Shown here: positions 28,452 to 34,477 of the stretch, one piece after another
Position numbering within the stretch: position 1 is the first letter of the stretch
Layout: every line of letters begins with the position of its first letter
IMG/VR virus record: IMGVR_UViG_3300021952_000021
Coordinates: 1 to 34,477 of that record
Direction: 5' to 3' (one strand)
From: a virus
Length of the DNA stretch: 34,477 nt
Position numbers and translations under genes: made by a program
Notes under the pieces: model-generated
What the model was told of the DNA's origin: nothing
The model's database searches: none
The model's input: the letters and a program-made list of their open reading frames with translations, nothing else

Positions 28452-28982
28452 ATGGTTCAGGGCGCTATATCTGGCGTCCGAAAACTTTGCGCTGTTGTTA
28501 AGGAAGCCCAGGCAGCGGGTAAAGAAGTTGCCGACCTGACAGGGCAAGTGACAGGCTTTGTCAGCAAAATCCTTGAAGGTAACGACAAGTTACAAAAAGC
28601 AGAACAGGAACTGCGTGCAAACCCTCCTAAAGATAAGAGTTTGCAGGTTCTGGCTTTTGAAGAAGTTGCCAGAAAGATGGAGTTAAAAAAACAATATCAA
28701 GACCTGCGGAACATGATTATTTACGAACTGGGGTTGCCAGGGGGGTTCTGGGCAGACTTTGAGGCTACTTTGCACCGCATGGAAGAAGAAGATAGACTTG
28801 CGAAAGAGGGTGCTGAACTTCAAAGAAAGTTAGCAGAATGGCAACGCAAAAAGGTTCAGGACGACTTAATAGTCAGCGTGGCGCGAGTCCTTACGGTTCT
28901 TCTGGGTCTTCTGTATATAGCTCTTCTTCTGTGGGCAATTCGTCTACATCGGGAGAATCAACTGTCATTGCCCTGGGGTTGA
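28452..28982 (+). CDS. Lysis-cassette coiled-coil protein with C-terminal membrane span
   Basis: A 176-aa protein from the first ATG. The frame opens 24 nt earlier with ATT-GAC-CCC-ATA-ACA (28428). Read as M-DPITAFA, this matches the usual start of a phage family that begins M(I)DPI(T/S)A, and GGAGAGG lies 8 nt before the ATT, so a non-ATG start is likely. The body is helical and charged (about 15-135) with one membrane span at about 139-162, giving a tail-anchored layout like a spanin or holin-accessory protein. A second membrane protein is encoded out of frame over its last 145 bases. Confidence 0.8.
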   Translation: MVQGAISGVRKLCAVVKEAQAAGKEVADLTGQVTGFVSKILEGNDKLQKAEQELRANPPKDKSLQVLAFEEVARKMELKKQYQDLRNMIIYELGLPGGFWADFEATLHRMEEEDRLAKEGAELQRKLAEWQRKKVQDDLIVSVARVLTVLLGLLYIALLLWAIRLHRENQLSLPWG

Positions 28983-29119
28983 TAGTCTGTCTCATTCTGT
29001 TGACAACATTTGTCACCCTTATTGGATTCCTCTACGCAGACTTGCAAGCTGCCAGAGGCGCAAATAAAATGATTGAGAAGAAGATGCAGAGGGTAATAGA
29101 ACGGTGTGACCGTGAATAG
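28838..29119 (+). CDS. Overlapping small membrane protein (or -1 frameshift extension)
   Basis: A 93-aa reading frame in the -1 frame of the preceding gene. It has a Ser/Gly-rich N-terminus (YGSSGSSVYSSSSVGNSSTS), one membrane span (about 43-65, VIALGLIVCLILLTTFVTLIGF) and a charged helical end (NKMIEKKMQRVIERCDRE). Its own ribosome-binding site is poor. The upstream gene contains C-AAA-AAG at 28847-28853 in frame, a possible -1 slip site just before this reading frame, so a 222-aa fusion is an alternative. The overlap of two membrane proteins recalls spanin pairs, but no lipobox is seen. Confidence 0.65.
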   Translation: MATQKGSGRLNSQRGASPYGSSGSSVYSSSSVGNSSTSGESTVIALGLIVCLILLTTFVTLIGFLYADLQAARGANKMIEKKMQRVIERCDRE

Positions 29120-29127
29120 GGGCATGT

Positions 29128-29646
29128 ATGCTTACGTTACTCTCGACCTTGATTTCTTTCCTGATGAGTGGCACTCCCAAGATACTAGAGTTGCTGCAAG
29201 ACAGGTCTGACAAGAAGCACGAACTTGAACTTGCCAGGATGCAGACTGAGCGAGAACTGAAAATGCTGGAGGCTGGATACGCTGCCCAGGCAAAGGTAGA
29301 AGAAATAAAGACAGAGCAGATAGAGATGCAAACCTCTGCGGCTGTCACACAGGCTGTTATAGGCGCACAGCAAGCAGAGATGCAGGCACTGTATGCCCAC
29401 GACGTTGCAATAGGTAAAGGAGCCTCTCAGTGGGTTATAGACCTACGTGCAGCCACAAGGAGCATCCTGACGGTAGGTTTCTATGTCTTGCTGGTCTTGC
29501 TTGACATCGGTATCTTTTGGCACGGTATGGTTCACGGTGCTGACTTCAACGACATGGCTAACCAGTTATGGGATGAGGACACCCGCATCATGTTTGCGGC
29601 AATCATCACATTCCACTTTGGTGGAAGGGCGTTTGGCAAGTCATGA
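29128..29646 (+). CDS. Three-span holin-like protein
   Basis: A 172-aa protein directly before the endolysin, overlapping it by ATGA. It has a hydrophobic N-terminal segment (MLTLLSTLISFLMSG), a long charged coiled coil (about 22-95), a clear membrane span (about 112-131, SILTVGFYVLLVLLDIGIFW) and a weaker third one (about 152-166). This arrangement resembles the 3TM holins known from gene-transfer agents and aquatic phages. Holins permeabilise the inner membrane to release the endolysin. The call rests on topology and context. Confidence 0.75.
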   Translation: MLTLLSTLISFLMSGTPKILELLQDRSDKKHELELARMQTERELKMLEAGYAAQAKVEEIKTEQIEMQTSAAVTQAVIGAQQAEMQALYAHDVAIGKGASQWVIDLRAATRSILTVGFYVLLVLLDIGIFWHGMVHGADFNDMANQLWDEDTRIMFAAIITFHFGGRAFGKS

Positions 29647-30122
29647 ACGTCAGCCCTAAAGCTATAGACATGATTAAGCACCATGAGGGGGTGAGGTTCA
29701 AGCCTTACCGCTGTCCTGCTAAGTTGTGGACTATAGGGGTTGGGCATGTGATGTATCCCGACCAAGCAAAGATGCCTCTTGCTGACAGAGACACTTGCAT
29801 GTTGCGTGAGGAGGATAATCGTACTTTTACGAAAGAAGAAGTAGATGGGATTCTCAGAAGCGACCTTGCAAGGTTTGAACGTGGAGTGGCACAGTATTGC
29901 CCAGTTGCTCTTAGCCAAGGGCAATTTGATGCTCTTGTCAGCTTTAGCTTTAATGTTGGTTTGGGAACACTACAGCGCAGCACGCTCCGTCAAAAGATTC
30001 TTAGAGGCGATAAAGAAGGTGCTGCGGAAGAGTTCTTGAAATACTGTATGGCAGGTGGTAAGGTGTTGAAAGGCTTGCAGAACCGCAGGCTAGACGAAAG
30101 GGCTTTGTTCAATGGCACGTAA
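29643..30122 (+). CDS. Endolysin, GH24 lysozyme (T4/R21 type)
   Basis: A 159-aa muramidase that cleaves the glycan backbone of peptidoglycan. The catalytic triad E-8aa-(D/C)-5aa-T of the family is present as E15, C24 and T30 (HHEGVRFKPYRC ... WTIGVGH), with Cys in place of Asp, as in the R21/P22-like subgroup. The C-terminal part FDALVSFSFNVGLGTLQRST and GLQNRRLDERALF is typical of the fold. No N-terminal signal or SAR anchor is present, so release needs a holin, consistent with the gene just upstream. The end overlaps the next gene by 11 nt. Confidence 0.95.
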   Translation: MNVSPKAIDMIKHHEGVRFKPYRCPAKLWTIGVGHVMYPDQAKMPLADRDTCMLREEDNRTFTKEEVDGILRSDLARFERGVAQYCPVALSQGQFDALVSFSFNVGLGTLQRSTLRQKILRGDKEGAAEEFLKYCMAGGKVLKGLQNRRLDERALFNGT

Positions 30123-30345
30123 GAAACCAAATCTATCTGTGGGCAGGGGTGAGAAGCTCTCTGTCAAGGCTGGCGGTGGCTTGACCGCTAAAGGTCGTGC
30201 CAAGTACAACAAGGCTACTGGTAGCAAGTTAAAAGCTCCTACCAAAGATAAAAGTAACCCTCGCCATAAATCCTTCTGTGCCAGGAGCAAGAGTTGGACA
30301 GGTGAGCGTGGCAAGGCAGCTAGAAAGCGTTGGGGTTGCAGGTAA
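30112..30345 (+). CDS. Small basic phage protein (DUF6321-like)
   Basis: A 77-aa, strongly basic protein with GGLTAKGRAKYNKATGSKLK followed by KSFCARSKSW and a basic end. This matches a family of small phage proteins that I believe is DUF6321, found in many aquatic tailed phages and without known role. It overlaps the endolysin end by 11 nt and is the last gene of the late unit. Its 3' end overlaps that of the convergent methyltransferase gene by 26 bp, with no terminator between them. Confidence 0.82.
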   Translation: MARKKPNLSVGRGEKLSVKAGGGLTAKGRAKYNKATGSKLKAPTKDKSNPRHKSFCARSKSWTGERGKAARKRWGCR

Positions 30346-30799
30346 TCTTCTCAAGCTCCACCAGCAGGTGAGGCCCGTGATAGCGCATCTCGTTCACACG
30401 GAATGCGCCCTTAAACCCGTACTGTTTAGCCCAAGTCTTCTTGTCATCAAAATACTCGTAGAACGTATCTGGTGTGATGATGTTCACATGAGTAGGGTCT
30501 TGGAAAGCTGCTGAGTGTGGGAACGCAGGGGTAGAGGACAAGAACTTCCCTCCCACCTTCATCACCCTGTATATCTCTGACATGAGTTCCACAAACGGGT
30601 ATCTGCGATGTGGGACATACAACAACCTGGGGATATGCTCTAGGAAGTCGTAGGCAGTCACAAAGTCAAAGTGGTCATCAGGGTAAGGGATAGGCTCAAC
30701 AGCTAGGTCTGTGTCCCATATATCAAGTCCTACCACCTTACTTGCACCGTAAGGATTGCGGATTGTTTCACCGCATCCAAGGTCTATAGATATTGTCAT
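30320..30799 (-). CDS. SAM-dependent methyltransferase
   Basis: A 159-aa class I methyltransferase fold, short but complete. Motif I is DLGCGE (6-11), the acidic ribose-binding residue is D26 in GLDIWD, and the post-II motif is DFLEHIP (51-57). The end has PDTFYEYF and beta strands as in the Methyltransf_11/25 group. No DNA-methylase NPPY/DPPY motif is seen, so a small-molecule or sugar substrate is as likely as DNA. Its start overlaps the upstream glycosyltransferase stop as ATGA, so the two are probably made together and may act on one substrate. It is the last gene of the early unit. Confidence 0.88.
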   Translation of the reverse strand: MTISIDLGCGETIRNPYGASKVVGLDIWDTDLAVEPIPYPDDHFDFVTAYDFLEHIPRLLYVPHRRYPFVELMSEIYRVMKVGGKFLSSTPAFPHSAAFQDPTHVNIITPDTFYEYFDDKKTWAKQYGFKGAFRVNEMRYHGPHLLVELEKITCNPNAF

Positions 30800-31551
30800 G
30801 GCGCTGGTAACAGAGTACCTTCAAAGAGATATGTACCAAAGTGACCTAGAGTGACCCAGGGTGCTGCCCAGACCTTGATACCATTCTCTCTGGCTTTCCA
30901 GCAGAAGTAGTAATCTTCTGACAGAAGGCGCTCAGTCCCTGGTTCTATAGCGCAGGCAAAGAACTCAGCGATACGCTCATGCCCAATCTCTCCTGACAAG
31001 AACACTACATCGTTCAGGTAGGACGCTAACTTGTCTTGCAGTTGTTCAAACACCTCACGCTTGATAAGCATGAAGCCTGTGCCGCCATTCCAGATTTCGA
31101 TAGGTTCGTGGGCAGGTACGGTGACAGCGCCAGCATAGTCAACAAGGTTCACAACAAGTGAGCCTGTGCGTGTTTTCAGTTGGTCAACAGGCAGACCTTC
31201 TTTCACTGCTTGCTCAACGCCATGCCAGTTGATTTCCTTCTTAGGATAGATGCCGCAAATAATATCTTTGTCAGCCTCTACCATCTTCACTACATCTGCT
31301 GGATTGAAGCGAATGTCTGCATCTATAAACATCAGATGTGTGCATTCTGTCTTCTTGAGAAAGCCGTGGACAAGGGCGTTACGTCCTCGCTGGATAAGGC
31401 TTTCATTAAACATGCAAGAGAAGCTCATGTCTATGTCTGCGTTTCTCAGCGTAGAAGCCAGTGTTAACAGGGACTGTGTGAAGTACCCTGTACACATGCC
31501 GCCATACATAGGTGTGGCGACAAAGACGTGATTCTTTTTATCACTGGACAT
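30796..31551 (-). CDS. GT-A-type glycosyltransferase
   Basis: A 251-aa protein; ATG 31551 is preferred because AAGGA lies 8 nt upstream and the longer frame overlaps the previous gene. The N-terminus HVFVATPMYGG, the FNESLIQRGRNALV helix, and FIDADIRF (75-82) with a DxD metal/sugar-nucleotide motif (D77, D79) define a GT-A family-2-like enzyme. SEDYYFCWKARENG (about 216-229) corresponds to the acceptor/catalytic acid region. It overlaps the methyltransferase gene as ATGA. The likely target is a host surface sugar or DNA/virion component; the sequence does not say which. Confidence 0.87.
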   Translation of the reverse strand: MSSDKKNHVFVATPMYGGMCTGYFTQSLLTLASTLRNADIDMSFSCMFNESLIQRGRNALVHGFLKKTECTHLMFIDADIRFNPADVVKMVEADKDIICGIYPKKEINWHGVEQAVKEGLPVDQLKTRTGSLVVNLVDYAGAVTVPAHEPIEIWNGGTGFMLIKREVFEQLQDKLASYLNDVVFLSGEIGHERIAEFFACAIEPGTERLLSEDYYFCWKARENGIKVWAAPWVTLGHFGTYLFEGTLLPAP

Positions 31552-31747
31552 TTGTTTTTCCTTGGTCGGTCTTGACGATTTCCATAGCGTCTTCAAAGCC
31601 AGAAACGTAGGCAACATTCCAGATTTCTTGCAAGCTCATATTCAGGAACTTCTGTGTGTACTCAACAGCGTTACGTCCTTTTTCCAGAGATTTCTGGGAG
31701 GGCTGGAGTTGGATGCCTTTAGGTTCTTCTTTAACTTGTTCAGTCAT
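31541..31747 (-). CDS. 68-aa early protein, unknown
   Basis: A 68-aa protein coupled to its upstream neighbour by ATGA and overlapping the next gene by 11 nt. The first half is polar and basic (EEPKGIQLQPSQKSLEKGRN), the second an amphipathic helix (LNMSLQEIWNVAYVSGFEDA). No family is recognised. It sits between a nuclease-like and a glycosyltransferase gene, but nothing ties it to either. Confidence 0.75.
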   Translation of the reverse strand: MTEQVKEEPKGIQLQPSQKSLEKGRNAVEYTQKFLNMSLQEIWNVAYVSGFEDAMEIVKTDQGKTNVQ

Positions 31748-32067
31748 GATATGTCCTCTATTCTGATTACGTACTTGTTTGTCTTTGCTGACTTGCGCCA
31801 GCCATGAACTTCGATTCTGATTCCGGCATCTCTCACAAGAGCGAGTGTGTCGGAAGCCATAATCTTCTGTATGCGGTTGCTGACAGCAGAGGCTGTGACC
31901 TGCACTGCCAGCACCTCATTCTTGCGGATAGCGAGTATGTCGCACCACCCCCACAGGTCTTTACGTTGTTTAGTAAAGCTGTTCCACTTCTCTACGATTT
32001 CGCAGTGATAGCCTTGCTCACGCAGGTATGCTAGGGAACGCTGTGTAGGTGATGTTTTTGTCGCCAT
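31744..32067 (-). CDS. PD-(D/E)XK nuclease-like protein
   Basis: A 107-aa protein; the ATG at 32067 is chosen over a TTG at 32073. It resembles a phage family with SPTQRSLAYLREQGY at the start, then a nuclease-like core: E25 in CEIVEKW, D43 in WGWCDILAI and QVTA (56-59) where the ExK would be. This layout fits small Holliday-junction-resolvase or VRR-Nuc-like folds, but the canonical Glu-x-Lys is replaced by Gln-x-Thr, so activity is uncertain. It lies near RecT and the SSB-like protein, supporting a role in recombination. The start is about 40 nt after the previous stop. Confidence 0.75.
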   Translation of the reverse strand: MATKTSPTQRSLAYLREQGYHCEIVEKWNSFTKQRKDLWGWCDILAIRKNEVLAVQVTASAVSNRIQKIMASDTLALVRDAGIRIEVHGWRKSAKTNKYVIRIEDIS

Positions 32068-32104
32068 GTTCAAAGATGGTTTTTATAGAGGTTAGCCATC
32101 CCTC

Positions 32105-32407
32105 TTAATTAAAAGGTACGTCATCATCATCACGGCGTTTAGCATAGGCAGGACGTACTTCTGTAGGCTTGCCTTCTTCCAGGTTCTTTTTCTTGAAGTA
32201 GTTATCTTCTTTCAAAGACAGCAGGTTAGTGCCTCTGGATGTAGGCTTTTGCCAAGCAGCAATCTTGAGTTTCTCCCCTGCTCTGTAGTCCATCTCCAGG
32301 ACAAGAAAGCCTTTAAAGTCAGGAGATTTCTCTGACTTACGCATACTCTCATCTTCCCAGTACATGACCCCAGAACCTGGGATTTCCTTATGTGGATTTG
32401 TTGCCAT
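32105..32407 (-). CDS. Small protein with SSB-like acidic C-terminal tip
   Basis: A 100-aa protein; ATG 32407 is preceded by AAAGGAAAG. The body (about 10-68) looks like a small beta fold with VMYWEDES, FKGFLVLEMDYRAGEKLKIAAW and GTNLLSL, as seen in small phage proteins often placed with recombination genes. A basic stretch and RRDDDDVPFN follow; DDDxPF is the tip by which bacterial SSB recruits DNA-repair partners. Here one extra Asn follows the Phe. It lies in the same unit as RecT and exonuclease. It is probably an ssDNA-binding or SSB-mimicking protein; this is inferred from the tail and context. Confidence 0.78.
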   Translation of the reverse strand: MATNPHKEIPGSGVMYWEDESMRKSEKSPDFKGFLVLEMDYRAGEKLKIAAWQKPTSRGTNLLSLKEDNYFKKKNLEEGKPTEVRPAYAKRRDDDDVPFN

Positions 32408-32573
32408 CTCTTTCCTTTCGTAGTGTGTAACGGGCATACTCTCGCCCACCTTCTTTAACCATTGTTGTAAGGATTGGGTATCCTTGTTTTCGCAGAGCCT
32501 CGATATGTGCTGCCAGCCGGAAACTTCCATACAGCGTCAAAGCCTCTTTAGGTGTTATGGATGCAGTCTCCAA
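32388..32573 (-). CDS. Winged helix/HTH_39-like DNA-binding protein
   Basis: A 61-aa protein. The pattern ITPKEALTLYGSFRLAAHIE followed by ALRKQGYPILT and REYARYTL fits the small helix-turn-helix family HTH_39 (phage-encoded winged-helix-like). It starts 5 nt after the recT stop and overlaps the SSB-like gene by 20 nt, so all three are probably co-translated. It could regulate the early unit, perhaps through the CTAG sites, or act at replication sites; the target is unknown. Confidence 0.8.
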   Translation of the reverse strand: METASITPKEALTLYGSFRLAAHIEALRKQGYPILTTMVKEGGREYARYTLRKERDGNKST

Positions 32574-32578
32574 GTGAT

Positions 32579-33424
32579 TCAGGATACGGCCTCGTTGAGT
32601 ACCGTAGCGGCTTGTGTTTGGGACTGCTCCACCTTTGGGGATACGCCAACCTTTGCAAGTTCAGCTTTCAGCTTAATCTTGTCAACAGTCTTGAAGGTAG
32701 AGACTGTGTCTTCGTTAGCCTTGCGTAAAGCGTCCAGCTTCTCTTTCTTCTCTTCGTCTGAGAACTTGGGAGAGTTGTTTATCTTTGCGGCAAGGTTAGC
32801 GTAAGCGCTTGTCCACTCTTCTGTCGTGTGGTGAGATGAATATGTTTCTCCGTTAGGCATGAGGATTTTGAACGCACCATCTTCAACAACCTCTTCCACC
32901 ACAGGCGGTGTAGTTGTGTCCACTCTTTCTGCAACGCCCATGTCTTTAGGGGGTGTAAAGTCTGCCACCTCTTCTGGAGTGTATACCCCGACAACGCAGC
33001 CTGGGTAGACCGAACGTATGCCTTCTGAGAGGACACGGGCACGTAGCATCGCCCGAGGATAGTTGCGCCAGTTGTCTTTGTTTGCGATACCGATAGACTT
33101 AGCCTGCTGGAGAGTCCAAGTGACCTCAAGTGTGCCGCCTGACGGATGGCTAAATACTCCCGTGACTTGCTCATCTGTATATACCTTCCAGTTGACTTGA
33201 CCACCAGCTTGTTGGAAACGTGCAAGCATGGCATCTGCTTTCAGTGCAGGACGACCTTGAATGACATGGTAGTCACGCATGGCAACAGCAGGGTGTAGGT
33301 TTTCTGCTTGGCAAAGAAGCATGATTGCCATAGCTTCTTGAGGGTTCTTAAACCCGAACATGCGGCTGCTGGCAGCTACTTCTGCCATCTGCTGAATGTC
33401 TTGTAGGGGAACGATGTTAGACAT
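32579..33424 (-). CDS. recT: RecT-family ssDNA-annealing protein
   Basis: A 281-aa single-strand annealing recombinase; ATG 33424 follows AAGGAAG and is preferred over an earlier in-frame start. The conserved core has NPQEAMAIMLLCQAENLHPA (27-46) and VIQGRPALKADAMLARFQ (about 54-71), with DNWRNYPRAMLRARVLSEGI (about 117-136) as expected for RecT. The C-terminal 100 residues are acidic and variable (VVEEVVEDG, KFSDEEKKEKLDALRK), perhaps a partner-binding tail. The YqaJ exonuclease further upstream in the same unit would supply the 3' ends it anneals. With no phage polymerase visible, it may also help to build concatemers. Confidence 0.93.
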   Translation of the reverse strand: MSNIVPLQDIQQMAEVAASSRMFGFKNPQEAMAIMLLCQAENLHPAVAMRDYHVIQGRPALKADAMLARFQQAGGQVNWKVYTDEQVTGVFSHPSGGTLEVTWTLQQAKSIGIANKDNWRNYPRAMLRARVLSEGIRSVYPGCVVGVYTPEEVADFTPPKDMGVAERVDTTTPPVVEEVVEDGAFKILMPNGETYSSHHTTEEWTSAYANLAAKINNSPKFSDEEKKEKLDALRKANEDTVSTFKTVDKIKLKAELAKVGVSPKVEQSQTQAATVLNEAVS

Positions 33425-33434
33425 GGAAACTTCC

Positions 33435-33518
33435 TTATTTGAAATGTTGAACAAGAGCGAGAATGAAGTCTAGCGTTGAAGTTAACGCCATGATGTAGAT
33501 AGCGAGGTCTGTGTTCAT
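33435..33518 (-). CDS. 27-aa hydrophobic micropeptide
   Basis: A 27-codon ORF starting at ATG 33518, which overlaps the preceding gene's stop as ATGA, and ending 10 bases before the recT start, just upstream of its ribosome-binding site. The peptide MNTDLAIYIMALTSTLDF followed by ILALVQHFK is one hydrophobic helix that could span or lie on a membrane. The coupling to both neighbours is the main support. A leader peptide that controls recT translation is an alternative. Confidence 0.55.
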   Translation of the reverse strand: MNTDLAIYIMALTSTLDFILALVQHFK

Positions 33519-33754
33519 TTGTTTTGTGCTTTGAAGATTGCGTAATCAGCAGTTACTTTTGAACCAACCTGGATAGTAATTTTCATTACTGGATTGCCAT
33601 CTATCCATACAGGCAGAGAGAAACTGTCAGGCACAGGAACTTTAGCGTTGTTGTAAGCCTGAACTGTTCTCGCCACAATGTCAGATGCTGCTTCATAGAG
33701 TTTGTGCATAGGGTGCTCAGTTGTTACTTTGCCCCTAATCTTTGTGGATTTCAT
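33515..33754 (-). CDS. 79-aa early protein, unknown
   Basis: A 79-aa protein coupled to the upstream gene by ATGA and to the micropeptide by ATGA. It has a helical N-terminal part (HPMHKLYEAASDIVARTVQA) and a beta-like C-terminal part (SLPVWIDGNPVMKITIQVGS). No family is recognised. It lies between the exonuclease and recT, so a small recombination accessory is plausible. Confidence 0.78.
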   Translation of the reverse strand: MKSTKIRGKVTTEHPMHKLYEAASDIVARTVQAYNNAKVPVPDSFSLPVWIDGNPVMKITIQVGSKVTADYAIFKAQNK

Positions 33755-33975
33755 GCTTCAACTCCTAACTGTTCAGCTATTCTTTCAACAGCATCTGCAT
33801 AGCTTATGCCTAATGCTTTATCTATCAACCGCAAAGACTCATCTATGATTTCGTCATAAGTTCCAGGGTCTGCTTTCTTGATTGCATCAAGAGTGAAACG
33901 TGCATCTTCTAACGCTTCTATGTCTGCGGTATTTGCTTTGTAAATCAAATCAATATCTGCTTTAAAGCTATTCAT
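33751..33975 (-). CDS. 74-aa helical early protein, unknown
   Basis: A 74-aa all-helical acidic protein (NTADIEALEDARFTLDAIKK, RLIDKALGISYADAVERIAE) that starts 7 nt after the exonuclease stop; a GTGAGG site precedes the ATG by 5 nt. The C-terminal segment resembles a short three-helix domain. The next gene overlaps by ATGA. The function is unknown; it is probably co-expressed with the exonuclease and recT. Confidence 0.78.
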   Translation of the reverse strand: MNSFKADIDLIYKANTADIEALEDARFTLDAIKKADPGTYDEIIDESLRLIDKALGISYADAVERIAEQLGVEA

Positions 33976-33982
33976 GTGAACC

Positions 33983-34477
33983 TCACTTAATTAAGAACCT
34001 ACGTGAGCCAGGAACATTCACCATAAACTTCTGGTAGATGTCTGGCATAGAGGACTGGAACAACTTAGCGTCAAACTTCTCGCTAGTCTTTGCTGTTTTC
34101 CAGGTGGCTAGGACTTTGCCATCTATAGTTGACAGTGTTGCTGCATCTTGCATGTAGCCTGTTATCAACGTCTGTAAAGCCTCTTCCTGAGCCTCTAGCT
34201 GCTTTATTTGTGACTTCACCAGGGCTAGGTTATTACAGGCAAGTTCTACAGCTTGTGAGGCTGTTTTCACTGTCTCTGTGTGTTGAGGGTAGATAAGCCT
34301 AGCTTGTTCTGGAGACTCTGGCGGCAGGGGTGTACCTGCTTGTACATGCCCCCAGTAGGTTGCCATCTCTTTTATGAGTGTTTCTTTTTGTTCGTCAGCA
34401 ATGTGGAAAGGAATGAGGACAAACTCCTGACCACCAAATAGGACAGCAAGATAGACTTTGTCCACACCATAGACTGC
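33983..34477 (-). CDS. YqaJ-type phage exonuclease, C-terminal part (cut by window edge)
   Basis: C-terminal 165 codons of the nuclease whose N-terminus lies at 1-523; the first 124 bases here duplicate 1-124. It contains AVLFGGQEFVLIPFHI (the last core strands), a coiled coil (about 33983+150 to +300, NNLALVKSQIKQLEAQEEAL), and the end LATWKTAKTSEKFDAKLF and NVPGSRRFLIK, typical of the YqaJ phage family C-terminus. The full gene codes for 297 residues when one repeat copy is removed. Confidence 0.92.
   Translation of the reverse strand, partial: AVYGVDKVYLAVLFGGQEFVLIPFHIADEQKETLIKEMATYWGHVQAGTPLPPESPEQARLIYPQHTETVKTASQAVELACNNLALVKSQIKQLEAQEEALQTLITGYMQDAATLSTIDGKVLATWKTAKTSEKFDAKLFQSSMPDIYQKFMVNVPGSRRFLIK
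34354..34477. repeat. Right copy of terminal direct repeat (circle closure)
   Basis: Matches positions 1-124 at 123 of 124 bases. The one difference changes an Ile codon in the left copy to a Val codon in the right copy of the exonuclease reading frame. It may be a population variant caught in the assembly overlap. Removing one copy gives a circle of about 34,353 bp. Confidence 0.93.

Noticed and set aside
28020-28547. Leftward 175-codon open frame opposite the lysis cassette
   Set aside because: It runs antisense across the end of one gene, all of the next and the start of a third, has no ribosome-binding site, and its composition is that of an antisense shadow.

Overview
The window looks like one complete tailed-phage genome cut open at an arbitrary point. 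Its first 124 bases recur at its right end with one mismatch. Removing one copy gives a circle of about 34,353 bp, and the nuclease gene broken by the cut then reads through in frame as 297 codons. Shine-Dalgarno sites of the AAGGAG type, dense 1-4 nt gene overlaps and the protein families present point to a Gram-negative, probably (beta)proteobacterial freshwater host; the host assignment is inference. An adaptor, nozzle-like and ejection-like proteins are present and no tail-tube or tape-measure set is recognisable, so a short-tailed (podovirus-like) particle is the best guess.

Two long transcription units diverge from a CTAG-rich control region at about 3568-4125. The left-going (minus) early unit starts at a TTGACA-type promoter in front of ardC (antirestriction). 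It passes a row of small unknown genes and a 470-base structured non-coding stretch, then crosses the circle junction. Beyond it come a YqaJ-type exonuclease, small genes, a RecT annealing protein, a winged-helix protein, a small protein with an SSB-like acidic tail, a PD-(D/E)XK-like protein, a glycosyltransferase and a methyltransferase. RecT, exonuclease and the SSB-tailed protein form a recombination module. No polymerase, helicase, integrase or lysogeny repressor is visible, so the phage probably relies on host replication proteins and looks lytic.

The right-going (plus) late unit runs from 4126 to 30345. In order it holds small proteins, the large terminase, a DUF5672 glycosyltransferase, an HTH protein and the portal. 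Two 13-residue basic peptide ORFs and a promoter/hairpin region follow, then a scaffold, the capsid, small structural proteins, the adaptor and a tail hub with a four-repeat insertion. Next are an S74-chaperone tail fibre, accessory fibre proteins, an 824-aa dockerin/repeat protein and three large virion or ejection proteins. The unit ends with a lysis cassette: small membrane proteins, an out-of-frame overlapping membrane pair, a 3TM holin-like protein and a GH24 endolysin. The two units converge and overlap by 26 bp at 30320-30345.

The most unusual signals are the CTAG-centred palindrome array, the structured leader at 1708-2180, the twin 13-aa basic peptides, the likely ATT start at 28428, the overlapping or frameshifted membrane pair at 28838-28982, and the SSB-mimicking tail beside RecT.
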